This document shows positions 34,371 through 43,151 of a stretch of 64,000 bases of DNA, piece after piece. The stretch is from Actinomycetospora lemnae. Its GTDB lineage: Bacteria; Actinomycetota; Actinomycetes; Mycobacteriales; Pseudonocardiaceae. The DNA lies in NCBI RefSeq assembly GCF_028737315.1, contig NZ_JAQZAO010000003.1, positions 434,001 to 498,000 of the forward strand, in the 5' to 3' direction. Each line of letters starts with the position of its first letter. Positions within the stretch are counted from its first letter, which is position 1. Below the pieces are notes generated by a model. That model was not told the DNA's origin. It made no database searches and worked only from the letters and a program-made list of their open reading frames with translations. Both the position numbers and the translations under genes were made by a program.

Positions 34371-37300
34371 GAGGCTGTCCCGGCGGGAAGCGGCGTGGCG
34401 GTTGCGGCGGCGCGGCCGGCTGCGGCGGCGGCCCGGTCGGCGTGCCCGCGCTCGCGCCACATGCCGTGTCCGAGCGGTACAACGCGACCGTCGGCTTCCA
34501 GCCGGGCGAGGCTGTCCTCGATCTGGTCGAGCTTCACCATGTGCTGGGCGCCGAAGTAGCGGGACACGACGAGGTTGTGGCGCAGGCGAACCCGACGCCG
34601 ACGGATCGGGTGGTAGTAGGAGTCCTCGCCACGTAGCGCCCGGTACACGTCGCGCGCGTGCACGCCTCGGTAGTCGGCCCAGACTAGCCGGTACACCTGC
34701 TCGTCGAGGCGTTTCTGCCGGACGCTGCTGTCGGTGCGGGCGCCGGCCAGACGCGGCTTGGGCATGTTGAACGCGTCACCAGCGGCGGGTGGCTTCTGCT
34801 CGACGGGGATGGTCATGTCGTTGTCCCAGCAGGCCGAGCACCGGTTCGCGGCCGTGTTGCAGCATCCGTCGGGCAGCGTGTCGACGCCGAAGTAGTCGGC
34901 GAACTTGCGGTTGGCACAGGTGTTGCGGTCGGTGAAGAAGTCGTGCAGGAGCCGAATCTCCTCCGCAGCGCGCGCGGTCTTGCCGGCCAGCGCGACAGCG
35001 TACCCGGCAGGCAGCGTCGGAGTGTGCACCGCGATTCCGGTGACGAGCTTGCGGCTGGGTGCTGCGGACACATCGAGCTGGCCTCGGTCGTGCAGATCTG
35101 CCAGCAGCTGCCACGTGCTAGGCGGGTCGTCGGCGAGATCGGCGTAGCGCTCAACGGTCGCGCTCAGGTGCCGGTGCAGGCTCGGGACGTGCAGCCGGGC
35201 CCGGTGCAGGCTGGCGCGGTCGTCGCTGCGACCCGGCAGCGCCAGGATCGCGTCGACGACGGCCTGCTCGGTCGGGTCGGTGTCCTGATCGCCGCTGTTG
35301 CGCAGCTCGCCGAGCTTGATGGTGCACAGCGGCGGGAAGTCGCCGAGGTCGTCGACGACGTCCAGCGCCGACAGGGCGGCGAATGCCCGCACAACGCCGG
35401 AGGTGTACTGCTCGCTGGTGCGTGACTTGGCGGCGTCGTCCTGACTGAGTCGGCCGGCGTCGACGTCTTCGGCGATGAGCCGGTCGGCGATGGTGCCGGC
35501 GTCCAAGACGCCGTTGTGGACGGCCAGGACGGCCTTGCCCATCCGAACAAGCAGTGTCGCGGGCAAGTCGCTTGTGGTCATGAAGCGGGCGGTGCGCAGT
35601 CCGCGCGGGGTGAGCAGCGCCAGCCCGACGTTAGCCGGCGGCGTCGCGGCTGCCGCTGCGGTACCGCTCGCGATCTCAGCGGTGGTGCCCTCGGCGGGCG
35701 CGCCGGTGGTGGCGGATCCGGCGACGTCGCGGCCGGCCCGGCCGACCTGCTGGTACAGCTGAGATAGGTCCGTGGGGGTGCTGACGCAGAAGACGGTGCG
35801 AATGTCGGGTCGGTTGATGCCGAGGCCGAAGGCGCTGGTCGCGACAATGAGCATCGGCGCGAACCCCTCGTCTTTGAACCGGGGCGCCTCGCGGAACTCG
35901 GTCATGGTGGCATGCTTCTCGGCCTCGGTGAGCCGGCCGTGGAAGCGCCGAACCCGCACGGTGCCATCACCCACATAGTCGCGCAGGTGGGCGTGCAGCG
36001 CGACGACGTCTCGCACGGTGAGGCAGTAGAAGATCGCGTGGTCCTCTATGTGGTCGACGACCTCTTCAGCCAGCCCGGCGTTCACGGTCGGCCCGGCAGG
36101 GCTGATCGAGCGGCGAAACAGCGCCAGCTCAGGCCGAATCGGGTTCTCCCGGACGGTGACCAGTCCGGTCGACCCCGCCGCGCTGGCCTCGGCGAGCGCC
36201 TCGGCGCTCCTGACCGTGGGGATGTCGGCGTCGAGGCCGAACACTTGGGTGCGCAGCGCGGCATGGACGGTGCGGCTGGCAGTGGCGGTCAGCGCGGTGA
36301 CAGCCAGCCCGTGGTCGGCGCGCAGCCTTGCCAGGAACTGTGCGGCACGGCGCATAGATGGGCGGAAGTCGTCCCACTGTACGACCGTGTGCGCCTCGTC
36401 GATGACGATGCGGCTGATCACGCCGGTGCGGACCGCTTCGGTGACAATCTGTCGGAAGCGTCGCTGTCCGAGGCGCTCAGGGCTGGCGTAGATGAGCTTG
36501 ATGTGATGGTTGGCGCGGCTGAGCAGCTGGTCGGCGATTTCGGTCTTTCCGGCGCGGCTGCTGCTCTCACGCAGCGGAGCGACCAGGGCGCGGACGGCGC
36601 CGCCGATGCTGCCGTTGAGCTCGAGCGCCTGGTCATGCATGAGCGCCACAAGCGGGCTGATGACCAGGGTGACGCCGGGCAGCACAAGCGCGGGTAGCTG
36701 GAAGCAGTAGCTCTTGCCGAAGCCGGTCGGCAGCAGTCCAAGGGCGTTGCGGCCCTCGGCAACGGCGGTGATAACGGCCTGCTGTGAGCTCTTGAGCCCG
36801 GTGGGGGTGTCGGACAGCTTGAGCAGCCCGCCGACCTGGGCGCAGCGGTTGAGTACCTCGGCGACAAGCATGCCGCTCGCCTGGTGCTGCGTGACCTCCT
36901 CGGCGGTGAGAGCGAGCTCACGGATGCGCCGGGTCTGCGGCAGGACAGTGTGCTCGAGCAGCGCCTGCGGCGTAGACAGCTCGCCGGCGCGGGCCGGGTC
37001 GAGCAGATTGTTGCGGGCGTAGAAGGCCCAGATACGCGCCCAGGCGTCGGTCATCGGCATGACATTGCCGCCGGTGCGCTCGCCGGTCACCGGGTCGGCG
37101 CGCAGCAGGCCGGCATCAAGGCTGCCCAAGAACGTCTCGCGGTAGGCGCGTCGCAGGGCGGTGTGTCCAGCGAGCTTGCGGTCGCTGATGATGACAATTC
37201 CGCGGTGCTGCTCGGAGCGAATGAGCCGGCCGACGGCCTGCCGCAGCTGGAGCGCGGCCAACGGCAGGTAGTACATCTCGGTGGCGACCGCGTCGGGGTC

Positions 37301-37393
37301 TTCGGCGTGGGCGGCGTCGGCGCGGGCGACGACGGCGGCGCGGCGCGCTTCGATCACGGGGGCGGCGAACGGCGCGAACGGAAGCTTGTTGAC
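34367..37393 (-). CDS. DinG C-terminal motifs fused to RecQ-type helicase (downstream part of a split giant protein)
   Basis: This open frame has no convincing start of its own. It begins in the middle of a DinG domain with NKLPFAPF, LPLAALQLRQAVGRLIRSEQ and IVIISDRK (helicase motif VI), which complete the truncated DinG encoded upstream. A RecQ-type helicase follows: Walker A LGLLPTGFGKSYCF, LVISPLVALMHDQ, RIVIDEAHTVVQWDDFRPSM, TALTATAS and LYQQVGRAGRD. A four-Cys zinc site follows (NTCANRKFADYF, GCCNTAANRCSACWD), then a winged-helix-like end (VYRLVWADYRGVHARDVYRA). The missing link is a single base: reading TGG at 37395-37393 and stepping back one base gives LIWVNKLPFAPF. It unwinds DNA 3'-5' by family analogy. 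Its stop overlaps the start of the 786-residue protein. Confidence 0.75.
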   Translation of the reverse strand, partial: VNKLPFAPFAAPVIEARRAAVVARADAAHAEDPDAVATEMYYLPLAALQLRQAVGRLIRSEQHRGIVIISDRKLAGHTALRRAYRETFLGSLDAGLLRADPVTGERTGGNVMPMTDAWARIWAFYARNNLLDPARAGELSTPQALLEHTVLPQTRRIRELALTAEEVTQHQASGMLVAEVLNRCAQVGGLLKLSDTPTGLKSSQQAVITAVAEGRNALGLLPTGFGKSYCFQLPALVLPGVTLVISPLVALMHDQALELNGSIGGAVRALVAPLRESSSRAGKTEIADQLLSRANHHIKLIYASPERLGQRRFRQIVTEAVRTGVISRIVIDEAHTVVQWDDFRPSMRRAAQFLARLRADHGLAVTALTATASRTVHAALRTQVFGLDADIPTVRSAEALAEASAAGSTGLVTVRENPIRPELALFRRSISPAGPTVNAGLAEEVVDHIEDHAIFYCLTVRDVVALHAHLRDYVGDGTVRVRRFHGRLTEAEKHATMTEFREAPRFKDEGFAPMLIVATSAFGLGINRPDIRTVFCVSTPTDLSQLYQQVGRAGRDVAGSATTGAPAEGTTAEIASGTAAAAATPPANVGLALLTPRGLRTARFMTTSDLPATLLVRMGKAVLAVHNGVLDAGTIADRLIAEDVDAGRLSQDDAAKSRTSEQYTSGVVRAFAALSALDVVDDLGDFPPLCTIKLGELRNSGDQDTDPTEQAVVDAILALPGRSDDRASLHRARLHVPSLHRHLSATVERYADLADDPPSTWQLLADLHDRGQLDVSAAPSRKLVTGIAVHTPTLPAGYAVALAGKTARAAEEIRLLHDFFTDRNTCANRKFADYFGVDTLPDGCCNTAANRCSACWDNDMTIPVEQKPPAAGDAFNMPKPRLAGARTDSSVRQKRLDEQVYRLVWADYRGVHARDVYRALRGEDSYYHPIRRRRVRLRHNLVVSRYFGAQHMVKLDQIEDSLARLEADGRVVPLGHGMWRERGHADRAAAAAGRAAATATPLPAGTAS

Positions 37394-40300
37394 CAGATTA
37401 GGCGCAGCCGGTCGGGGTCGGCGATGTCGACGCCTTGCCACAGGCCTTTGGTGCCGACTAGGACGCCGCCCCCGTCTGTGGGGCTGTCGAACTGCCGAAC
37501 GGCGCGGGGGTTGCCGAGCAGGACGGCGCTGTGCACCGGGGTGGTGTCGCCGTCGCGTCGCAGGCTCTCGGACAGGTACTGGCTGATCCCGGCGGCGGTG
37601 CTCTTGGCGGTCGTGAGGACCATCGCGCCGCCGTCGAAGCCGCCGCGAGCATCGTAGTCCGGGATTTCGTCGTCCTCGTCCAGGACCGGCTGGATCATCT
37701 CGCGGGTGTAGCCGGTGAGCTGGTGGGCGACGGTGCGCATCGCGCCGTCGCTCTGCTCGGCCCAGGAGGGGAAGTCGGCCAGGCAGAGGAGCTCGGCCTG
37801 GTTCTTCATATCGAACGGTGTCGGCAGGTGCAGGGTCGGGACGGTGCTGCGCAGCCCAAGCCTGCTCTGAATGAAGGTCCACTGTGCAGCGACGCGCAGC
37901 GTGGCGGACACGAAGTAGGTGCGCTCGAAGGTGGCCAGGAACTGCTGCCAGGTGCCGTCGGCGGGCAGCTCGATCGGGCTGGTGCTGATGCGGAAGCGGT
38001 AGCGGCGCAGCTCGACGCGTAGCGCTTCCACCTCCTCGGCGTATACGACCTGATTGGTGGTGCCGGGCGGCAATTCACCCAGCGCCGGTGCCGCCCCGTC
38101 GCCGGTCCTGGTGTGGTCGGTCAGGTCGCCGTCGCCCGTGCCGGTGGGGCCTTGGGCCGCGTCGGGGTCGAGGTCGTCAGGGTCGGATTCGCCCCAAGGG
38201 TCGGTCGCGTCGAGCGGCAGCGTCTCGTCGTTGTCGCCGCCCGGGTCGTCTGTGGCGTCGTCGGGTGCGGGGCCGCTTCCGGCGCAACTGTCGTCGTTGG
38301 TGTTTCCCGTGCTAGGGCCGTCGTCTGGGCCGGGGCTGCCGCCGGGCGTGCTGCCCTGGCCGGTGCCGGCCATTCCGGCGGTGCCGGGGGCGGGCAGGCC
38401 GAGGGCAGCGTCGGTGTCGGCAACGATCCTCAGCGCGGTGGCGCTGACCTCGGCTGCGCCGACGACGAGGGCGTCGAGGCGTTCGAGGTCGTAGAAGCTC
38501 ATGCTGGCGGCGTGCCCGCCGCGGTAGGCCGACAGGGTACCGACGAGCACGTCGCACATGCCCGACAGGCGCAGCAGCTGGCCCATCAGGTAGCGGACCT
38601 GTCCGGCGCCGCTGGCGCCGCTGTACGGGCTGGCCAGGGTGACGGTGCGTGAGCCGACTAGGGCGCCGACGCCGGTGCCGCGCCCGTCGAACGCTTGTCC
38701 AGCAATCTTGGGCAGCGCCTCGTGGTCGAGCAGCAGGCCGAGGTTGCGCACACTTTCGGTCGCCTGGTCGCGTTCGATGCCGGGCCGGGCGTCGCGGGTC
38801 CAGCTGTCGAGCTCGCTGTACAGGTCCTCCACCAGGCGGTAGTCCAGTGTGGCGGTCAGGGCGCCGGTGGCGCTGTCTTCGAGCTGGTGGGCTTCGTCGA
38901 GGATGAGCAGGGTGTCCGGGCCGAGGTCGGACAGCTCATCGAGGTGGGCGAGCAGCAGCGCGTGGTTGGCCAGAATGAGCCGGTGGCCGAGCAGGGCCTC
39001 CTTGACTCCGTCGGTGTGGACGGCCAGCGGTGTAGGGGCGGCCGCTTCGTACTCGCCGGTGTTCGCTTGGGATAGCGACTCGAGCCAGATGCTGACGGCG
39101 TTGTTGCTGTAGCCGGTGAAGAACAGCGGCACGTCGACCGGGTCGACCGAGTGTGCAGCCCAGGACTGTTCGACGGTGGTGGAGGTGATGAGACGCAGCG
39201 TTAGGTAGGCGAGCAGCTCGCGGAAGATGACGCGCCCGAGGAAGCGGTTACGACTGGTGATGCGGCTGCGCCGGGGAACGGCCGGCGCGGCAAGCAGCGC
39301 GGTTGCATCGCTCAGCGACAGCGTCAGCGCGCGCAGCGACAGCCGGTTGGCCTTGCCTTTGACGACGTCGGAGGCGTTGAGCAGCCCGGGTATTGCCGCT
39401 TCAAGGTGCGCGACGTCGGCGGCCAGCTGCGCCTGCAGCTGCTTGGTCGCGGTGGTGATGATCGCGGTGCGGTCGGGGTCGTCAGCGAGCCAGTCCAGGG
39501 CGACCGCGAGCACGGCGAAGCTCTTGCCGGTGCCGGTGGGCGCTTCGACCAGGCCGGAGCTGGCCTGGCCGACCCAGGTGTGCATCTGATGGGTCATCTG
39601 CGTCTGCGGCTGTCGCAGTGCGGCGCCGGGACGGACAGCGCGGGCGAGAGCGGTGACGTCGACCTTGCCGTCAGCTCCGCGCAAGCTTGTCCTCACGCTG
39701 ACCGCCGTGCGTCCGACCGGTCCGGTGGGGCTGCGCCTCGGAGTATGCCCGGCCAGGTCGGAGTTCAGGACGCCGGCGACCTCTGCTGTGGTGTGGACGC
39801 GCTCGTCGCCAAGCAGCTCGTCCTCCGGCGCGCCGAGGTGCCCGGCGGCCAATGAGCGCACCAGGGCCCAGGCGGGGGAGTCGGCGGTCAGGCTGGCGAG
39901 CAGGTCCTGACGGTCGACCGGCATCGCGGCGAACGTCTGTGCGCAGTGCTGCAGGACGCGGGCGAGCAGCTCGCTGTCGTCGACGGCGTCGTGCCAACCG
40001 AGCCCGGTGCGGTCGATGCCGAGGTCGTCGGCAAGGGGCGCGAGCGCGTGCCGGGTTGCGGTCGGGTATAACGCGAGGGTGAGGTAGAGAGCGTCGACGT
40101 AAGTGCCGCGTAGGTCGGGCAGGTCCTCGCGGGCGGCGGTGCCGCTCAGCAGCGGGAAGTCGGCCTGGGTGCCGTTGTAGGTGACGATCAAGTCGGTGCC
40201 GTTGGTATAGGCGTACAAGTCCTCCAGCGCTTGTCTTGGGCTGACGGCCGCTGCGGCGTGCGCCTCGCGGACGCGCTTGGAGCGGATGACCCAAGTGTCG

Positions 40301-40872
40301 TCGGGAAGTTCGACGTAGGCGCTGAACTGCGGCTGCTCGCTGACCCAGGCGCTGTCGTTGCTCAGCCGGACGGCGCCGACCTGGTAGATCCGCTTGTCGG
40401 TGTACGGGTCGCTGGTGGTGGTGTGCACGACGGACTCGAGGTCGACGATGACGGCGCGCAGGGCGCGTCCGACGGCGTCGGGCGCATCGGTCGGCGGTTC
40501 GCTACGTGGTACCTCGGCAGGATCGGTGGGCGCGGGCAGAGTCGTGGTGTCTACCGTCGAGGTAGTGACGGCCGCACCGGAGGCGGTGGCGTCGGCGGAC
40601 GAACCGGTGGTGGGCGCGACGGCGGCTCGTACGGTCGGGCCGCTGGGTGCGCTGATGTGTCCGGGGCTGTCGCGGTGGAGAAGACCGGTGGCGACGGCCT
40701 CGTCGAGCAGTGCGGCCAAACGCTCGCGGCGTTGGCCGGGGAAGCGGCGCATGACGGCCGTGAGCAGCTCGTCGACGCTGAGTGCAGGGTGGTCGCGCAG
40801 GTGCTCTAGGGCGAGGGTGGCGAGCCGCTGGGCGTGCGGGGACGCCGCACTATGTCCGGCGACTTTGGCCAA
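37354..40872 (-). CDS. DEDDh exonuclease-DinG helicase (upstream part of a split giant fusion)
   Basis: TTG 40872 has AAGGAG six bases upstream. Residues 20-80 form a winged-helix-like start. Residues about 135-300 form a DEDDh 3'-5' exonuclease (AVIVDLESVVHT, LIVTYNGTQADFPLL and WHDAVDDSELLARVL). DinG/XPD-type helicase motifs follow: Walker A VEAPTGTGKSFAVLA at about 447 and DEAH box LLILDEAHQLED at about 657. Where DinG relatives have the first iron-sulfur cysteine (KGRxNYLCLRRL), this protein reads KGKANRLSLRAL. The expected four-Cys cluster is not visible, so the Fe-S domain seems lost. The frame ends 13 residues past the break at 37393 (RSRRSPPP, a non-homologous tail). With the one-base correction the full protein would be about 2170 residues: exonuclease, DinG and RecQ in one chain. 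Confidence 0.75.
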   Translation of the reverse strand: MAKVAGHSAASPHAQRLATLALEHLRDHPALSVDELLTAVMRRFPGQRRERLAALLDEAVATGLLHRDSPGHISAPSGPTVRAAVAPTTGSSADATASGAAVTTSTVDTTTLPAPTDPAEVPRSEPPTDAPDAVGRALRAVIVDLESVVHTTTSDPYTDKRIYQVGAVRLSNDSAWVSEQPQFSAYVELPDDTWVIRSKRVREAHAAAAVSPRQALEDLYAYTNGTDLIVTYNGTQADFPLLSGTAAREDLPDLRGTYVDALYLTLALYPTATRHALAPLADDLGIDRTGLGWHDAVDDSELLARVLQHCAQTFAAMPVDRQDLLASLTADSPAWALVRSLAAGHLGAPEDELLGDERVHTTAEVAGVLNSDLAGHTPRRSPTGPVGRTAVSVRTSLRGADGKVDVTALARAVRPGAALRQPQTQMTHQMHTWVGQASSGLVEAPTGTGKSFAVLAVALDWLADDPDRTAIITTATKQLQAQLAADVAHLEAAIPGLLNASDVVKGKANRLSLRALTLSLSDATALLAAPAVPRRSRITSRNRFLGRVIFRELLAYLTLRLITSTTVEQSWAAHSVDPVDVPLFFTGYSNNAVSIWLESLSQANTGEYEAAAPTPLAVHTDGVKEALLGHRLILANHALLLAHLDELSDLGPDTLLILDEAHQLEDSATGALTATLDYRLVEDLYSELDSWTRDARPGIERDQATESVRNLGLLLDHEALPKIAGQAFDGRGTGVGALVGSRTVTLASPYSGASGAGQVRYLMGQLLRLSGMCDVLVGTLSAYRGGHAASMSFYDLERLDALVVGAAEVSATALRIVADTDAALGLPAPGTAGMAGTGQGSTPGGSPGPDDGPSTGNTNDDSCAGSGPAPDDATDDPGGDNDETLPLDATDPWGESDPDDLDPDAAQGPTGTGDGDLTDHTRTGDGAAPALGELPPGTTNQVVYAEEVEALRVELRRYRFRISTSPIELPADGTWQQFLATFERTYFVSATLRVAAQWTFIQSRLGLRSTVPTLHLPTPFDMKNQAELLCLADFPSWAEQSDGAMRTVAHQLTGYTREMIQPVLDEDDEIPDYDARGGFDGGAMVLTTAKSTAAGISQYLSESLRRDGDTTPVHSAVLLGNPRAVRQFDSPTDGGGVLVGTKGLWQGVDIADPDRLRLIWSTSFRSRRSPPP

Positions 40873-41851
40873 CGCTGACTCCTTCGCGTCGTGCAATGTG
40901 CACCGCGTGATCGGGTGCGTCAGGTAACAGTATCGGCAGGCACTGGCCTAGTCTGAGCGGGACTGGTGACGCTCGGGGTAAGTGCGTTCAGGCCGCGACA
41001 ACGCCGTATGACGAATGGACTCACGCGGAGGTAGGCTCGCTCGCGAAGAGTGTGATCTGTGCGCCAGCCGCAAGTAGCGCCGAAGCTAGCGCGACGAAGA
41101 TGTGCCGATCGCGCTCCCCCCGATCCACGGCGTCGTTCGTCCAAACTTATCGGCCGGCTGCTGAGACATTCAACGTCCGCGTGAGCCCCTGTGCCTGCGC
41201 ATGTGCCGAGTCTGCGAGGGCGCGCCGCGCGCCACCCGCGACATGGGTCCATGCCCGGCCGTGCCAGCGCGGGCGCCGAACGGACCACGTCCAGGTACCG
41301 AGATTCACGGCGCTCAGCTGCGAGCGTGGTCATACTCCTCATCGCTGTCATCGCCCCCCAACGCCGTTGATGAGCTGTCGTCTCCAACGTCGCGCTCGTT
41401 ACCGATTGCAGGCTGTCGAGGGTCCTCGGGCACGCAGAGTTGCCGGCAGGAGACTGGCTAGCCGCTTCAGCACCTACGGCGAGAGCCAAGCAGTACGCAG
41501 CGCGGGGTGCGCGACGGCACGACAGCGAGCGACGAGCTGGGACGGGGCTGGGAGAGCAACGTTGTGACGGGTCAGGTGGCCACGATCATTGCGTCGTATA
41601 CCGGTGCCTCGACGTGGGGCTGTATCTCGCCGCGCTGCACGAGCGCGACGAGCGCGCCGCCAGCTCCGGGTGGCGCCAGGCGGTGTTGAGCAGGCGGGCG
41701 CCTCGTCGGCGCTGGGCGGGTCGGGCTCGGTCCAGCGCGGGCCGCCCCGCCAAGGGCAATCAGAGATCCGACTTCACCTGATCACACTAGCGGTGGCCGA
41801 CCAGAAGGCCATGTTCACCGTCGGTCGAGGCCCGGCGCAGACGAAATCTAC
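40873..41851. other. Gap upstream of the helicase operon, no recognisable gene
   Basis: Several open frames of 60-190 codons occur on both strands, but none has a recognisable fold, a good ribosome-binding site or typical third-position GC bias. The promoter of the helicase operon should lie in the first 150 bases. The rest reads as decayed mobile-element DNA. Confidence 0.45.
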
Positions 41852-42136
41852 TTACCGCTCGTTGGCGAGGTCGCCGTTCCGCCCACCTATTCGGGTACTT
41901 ACGAGCTCGGCGCCCGCGAGGTTGGTGTTCTCGAGCAAGGCTCGCAGTGCTAGCAGGTCGCGCGGTTGACCGTCGCGTTCCTGGGCGCTGACTTCTTGGA
42001 AGCAGACGACGTCGGCGTCGAGGCGCACGATCTGCGGGCGCATGAGCGCGATCCGCTCGTCGAGTGACGGTCGCACCCCAGTTGCAGTCTCATCGCAATT
42101 CTCGGGATTGAAGGTGGCAATCCTGAATCGTCTCAT
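41852..42136 (-). pseudogene. Truncated endonuclease/exonuclease/phosphatase-family protein (N-terminal fragment)
   Basis: From ATG 42136 the frame reads MRRFRIATFNPENCDE, then LMRPQIVRLDADVVCFQEVS, which is the start of an EEP-fold (DNase I-like) enzyme with the FN and the metal-binding QE residues. The frame stops after 94 residues, whereas EEP domains need about 230-280. The remaining catalytic residues (DHxP, SDH) are absent. It is a broken gene left of the IS21 element, probably a relic of older cargo. Confidence 0.65.
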
Positions 42137-42295
42137 GACCCACCTGTTAGCCCCTGGCCCCGACCCTGCGCTTCGTCCCGCGCCGTACGCGCAGGAGCCG
42201 TTGTCATCACCTTGGCGCGTCCGGGGCATGGCGAGATGGACGATCGAAGACGGCGGTGTAGCCGGGTGAGGGTTCGGGCGCCCACCTCACGGGTC

Positions 42296-42350
42296 TGTCG
42301 GAGGACGGGCTCACGTGTCGGTCGGGGGACGACCTGACGTGTCGTTGGCC
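42296..42350 (+). repeat. IS21 left terminal repeat region
   Basis: Contains the end repeat and an inner motif with two copies of CACGTGTCG/GACGTGTCG-like sequence, the multiple transposase-binding sites known for IS21. Its partner is at 44682-44737. Confidence 0.85.
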
Positions 42351-42362
42351 AGCGTGGGGTGA

Positions 42363-43151
42363 CTATGGCATGGCGGCTGCCGCTGGAGTGAGCGTCCGGT
42401 CCTTGAGTCGGTAGCTGGGGCCGTTGATGGCGACGACGTCGCAGTGGTGGAGCAACCGGTCGAGGATGGCGGTGGCCAGGACCTCGTCGGTGAAGACCTG
42501 GCCCCACTCGGAGAAGGCCTTGTTGCTGGTCAGGATGATCGTGCCGCGTTCGTAGCGGCGGCTGATCAGCTGGAAGACCATGTTCGCCGCGGCGCGGTCG
42601 CAGGGCAGGTAGCCGACCTCATCCAGAACGAGCACCGAGGGCCGTAGGTAGGTCTGGAGCTTCTTGGCGAAGCGCCCGGCGGCTTCGGCGGCGCGGAGCT
42701 GGCGGACGCAGTCGTCGAGGCTGGTGAAGTAGATCGAGGGGCCGGCTTGGCAGGCGGCGACGGCCAGCGCGACCGCGATGTGGGTCTTGCCGGTGCCAGG
42801 TGGGCCGAGCAGCGCCACGTTGCTCGCGGTGCTGGCTGCGGTGCCTTGTCGGGGCAGGAACGGCAGCGCGGCGAGGTCGCGGACCTTGCGGGGGTCGAGG
42901 TCGGGTTGGAAGGCGAAGTCGAACTCGTCGAGGGTCTTGTGGTGCGGCAGCCCGGAGAGCTTGAGCGCGGTGCGCAGGCGTCGTCCTTCGCGCAGGCCGA
43001 GTTCCTCGCCGAGCAGCAGGTCGACGAACTCGCGGTAGCCCATGGTGTCGGCCTCGGCGCGGTCGACCAGGGTCTCGAGGTGCTCGGCCAGGTGTGGGAG
43101 CCCGAGGCGGGTGGCGTGGTCGTGGATGCGGGTGGTGACCAACTCGGTCAT
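42363..43151 (-). CDS. istB: IS21 transposition helper ATPase IstB
   Basis: The protein has 262 residues, the usual IstB length. It has the DnaC/DnaA-like AAA+ fold: Walker A LLGPPGTGKTHIAVALAVAA, Walker B SVLVLDEVGYLPCD, and sensor region GTIILTSNKAFSEWG. The N-terminal helical domain (LAEHLETLVDRAEADTMGYR) is typical. IstB assembles on target DNA and stimulates IstA strand transfer. Its ATG overlaps the istA stop as ATGA, giving coupled translation. Confidence 0.95.
   Translation of the reverse strand: MTELVTTRIHDHATRLGLPHLAEHLETLVDRAEADTMGYREFVDLLLGEELGLREGRRLRTALKLSGLPHHKTLDEFDFAFQPDLDPRKVRDLAALPFLPRQGTAASTASNVALLGPPGTGKTHIAVALAVAACQAGPSIYFTSLDDCVRQLRAAEAAGRFAKKLQTYLRPSVLVLDEVGYLPCDRAAANMVFQLISRRYERGTIILTSNKAFSEWGQVFTDEVLATAILDRLLHHCDVVAINGPSYRLKDRTLTPAAAAMP

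Noticed and set aside
34367-37882. Independent RecQ-type gene starting upstream at 37882
   Set aside because: The first 160 codons of that frame are shadow sequence of the DinG gene; recognisable homology begins only at the frameshift point near 37393.
25586-40872. Assignment to Dpd, BREX, Druantia, Zorya or Wadjet systems
   Set aside because: The marker proteins (DpdA, BrxC/PglZ, DUF1998 giant helicase, MotA-like ZorA, SMC-like JetC) are not present among the visible domains.
41440-41969. Plus-strand frames in the gap before the EEP fragment
   Set aside because: A stretch such as LYLAALHERDERAASSGWRQ looks helical, but no start signal, family or frame consistency supports a gene.
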